This document shows, in pieces, positions 21,042 to 21,169 of a DNA stretch of 21,169 nt. Origin of the DNA: Haplomitrium mnioides (lineage: Eukaryota > Marchantiophyta > Haplomitriopsida > Calobryales); NCBI GenBank assembly GCA_049999725.1, contig JBNGIS010000402.1:1-21169 (forward strand), written 5' to 3'. Under the pieces are notes generated by a model. The model was not told the origin of the DNA and searched no databases. It saw only the letters and a list, made by a program, of their open reading frames with translations. Each line of letters starts with the position of its first letter. Within the stretch, counting starts at the first letter, position 1. The translations under genes were made by a program, and so were the position numbers.

Positions 21042-21169
21042 AGGGTACCACAATAGAGCGAGACTATGGTGGTACAATTGAAGAGGTGCTCTCGCTTAAA
21101 AATGAAAGTACCTTTTGCACAAGAGTAGTGAAGTATTCTGAGAGTGGATTTGCTGTATATACACAGCTT
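21036..21169 (+). pseudogene. Continuation of gypsy-type pol, cut by the window edge
   Basis: After the stop at 21039-21041 a shifted frame stays open to the last base, starting GTTIERDYGG and ending at GFAVYTQL. A one-base change near 21035-21039 would explain the shift. It probably links protease to reverse transcriptase, which lies beyond the window. No RT motif is visible yet. Confidence 0.5.

Overview
The window looks like a transposon-rich, gene-poor stretch of a land-plant nuclear genome. It carries a broken Ty1/copia polyprotein, the gag-protease start of a Ty3/gypsy-type element, TATA boxes and GT-AG introns, and long AT-rich DNA without open frames. The gypsy gag resembles families I associate with non-angiosperm plants (mosses, gymnosperms), but the species cannot be fixed from sequence. 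Every protein-coding unit seen is decayed by stops or frameshifts.

Layout. (1) 1-3662, minus strand: a decayed spliced gene whose conserved blocks resemble the plant DUF7869-type family, with the central core missing. (2) 3663-4048: a short divergent promoter with a TATA box facing each way. (3) 4049 to about 7345, plus strand: a second decayed spliced gene of unknown family, three exons with clean GT-AG junctions. (4) Arrays of short palindromic repeats sharing a YATGCGCGCATR core sit in the introns of both genes and just after the last plus exon. Their periods are about 24, 24, 30 and 37 bp. (5) 7852-8140: AT-rich DNA. (6) About 8145-11250: a 5'-truncated Ty1/copia pol relic (protease end, GAG-pre-integrase, integrase, RT, RNase H), followed by a probable 3' LTR remnant. 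(7) 11450-17650: mostly no recognisable gene. It holds a diverged direct repeat about 1.5 kb apart, a coding-like minus-strand relic near 13.95-14.69 kb, and a C/T-rich stretch. (8) 17650-21169: leader (possibly 5' LTR), candidate primer site, gag with CCHC knuckle, retropepsin and the start of further pol coding of a Ty3/gypsy-type element that runs off the right edge.

The most interesting structure is the first 7.9 kb: two divergent genes around one promoter, with related hairpin-forming minisatellites in their introns. In the arrays, left and right arms often change together so that pairing is kept. This could be an undescribed plant element with a two-gene divergent layout and intron-borne hairpin arrays. 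Element boundaries, copy number and mobility cannot be shown from one window.
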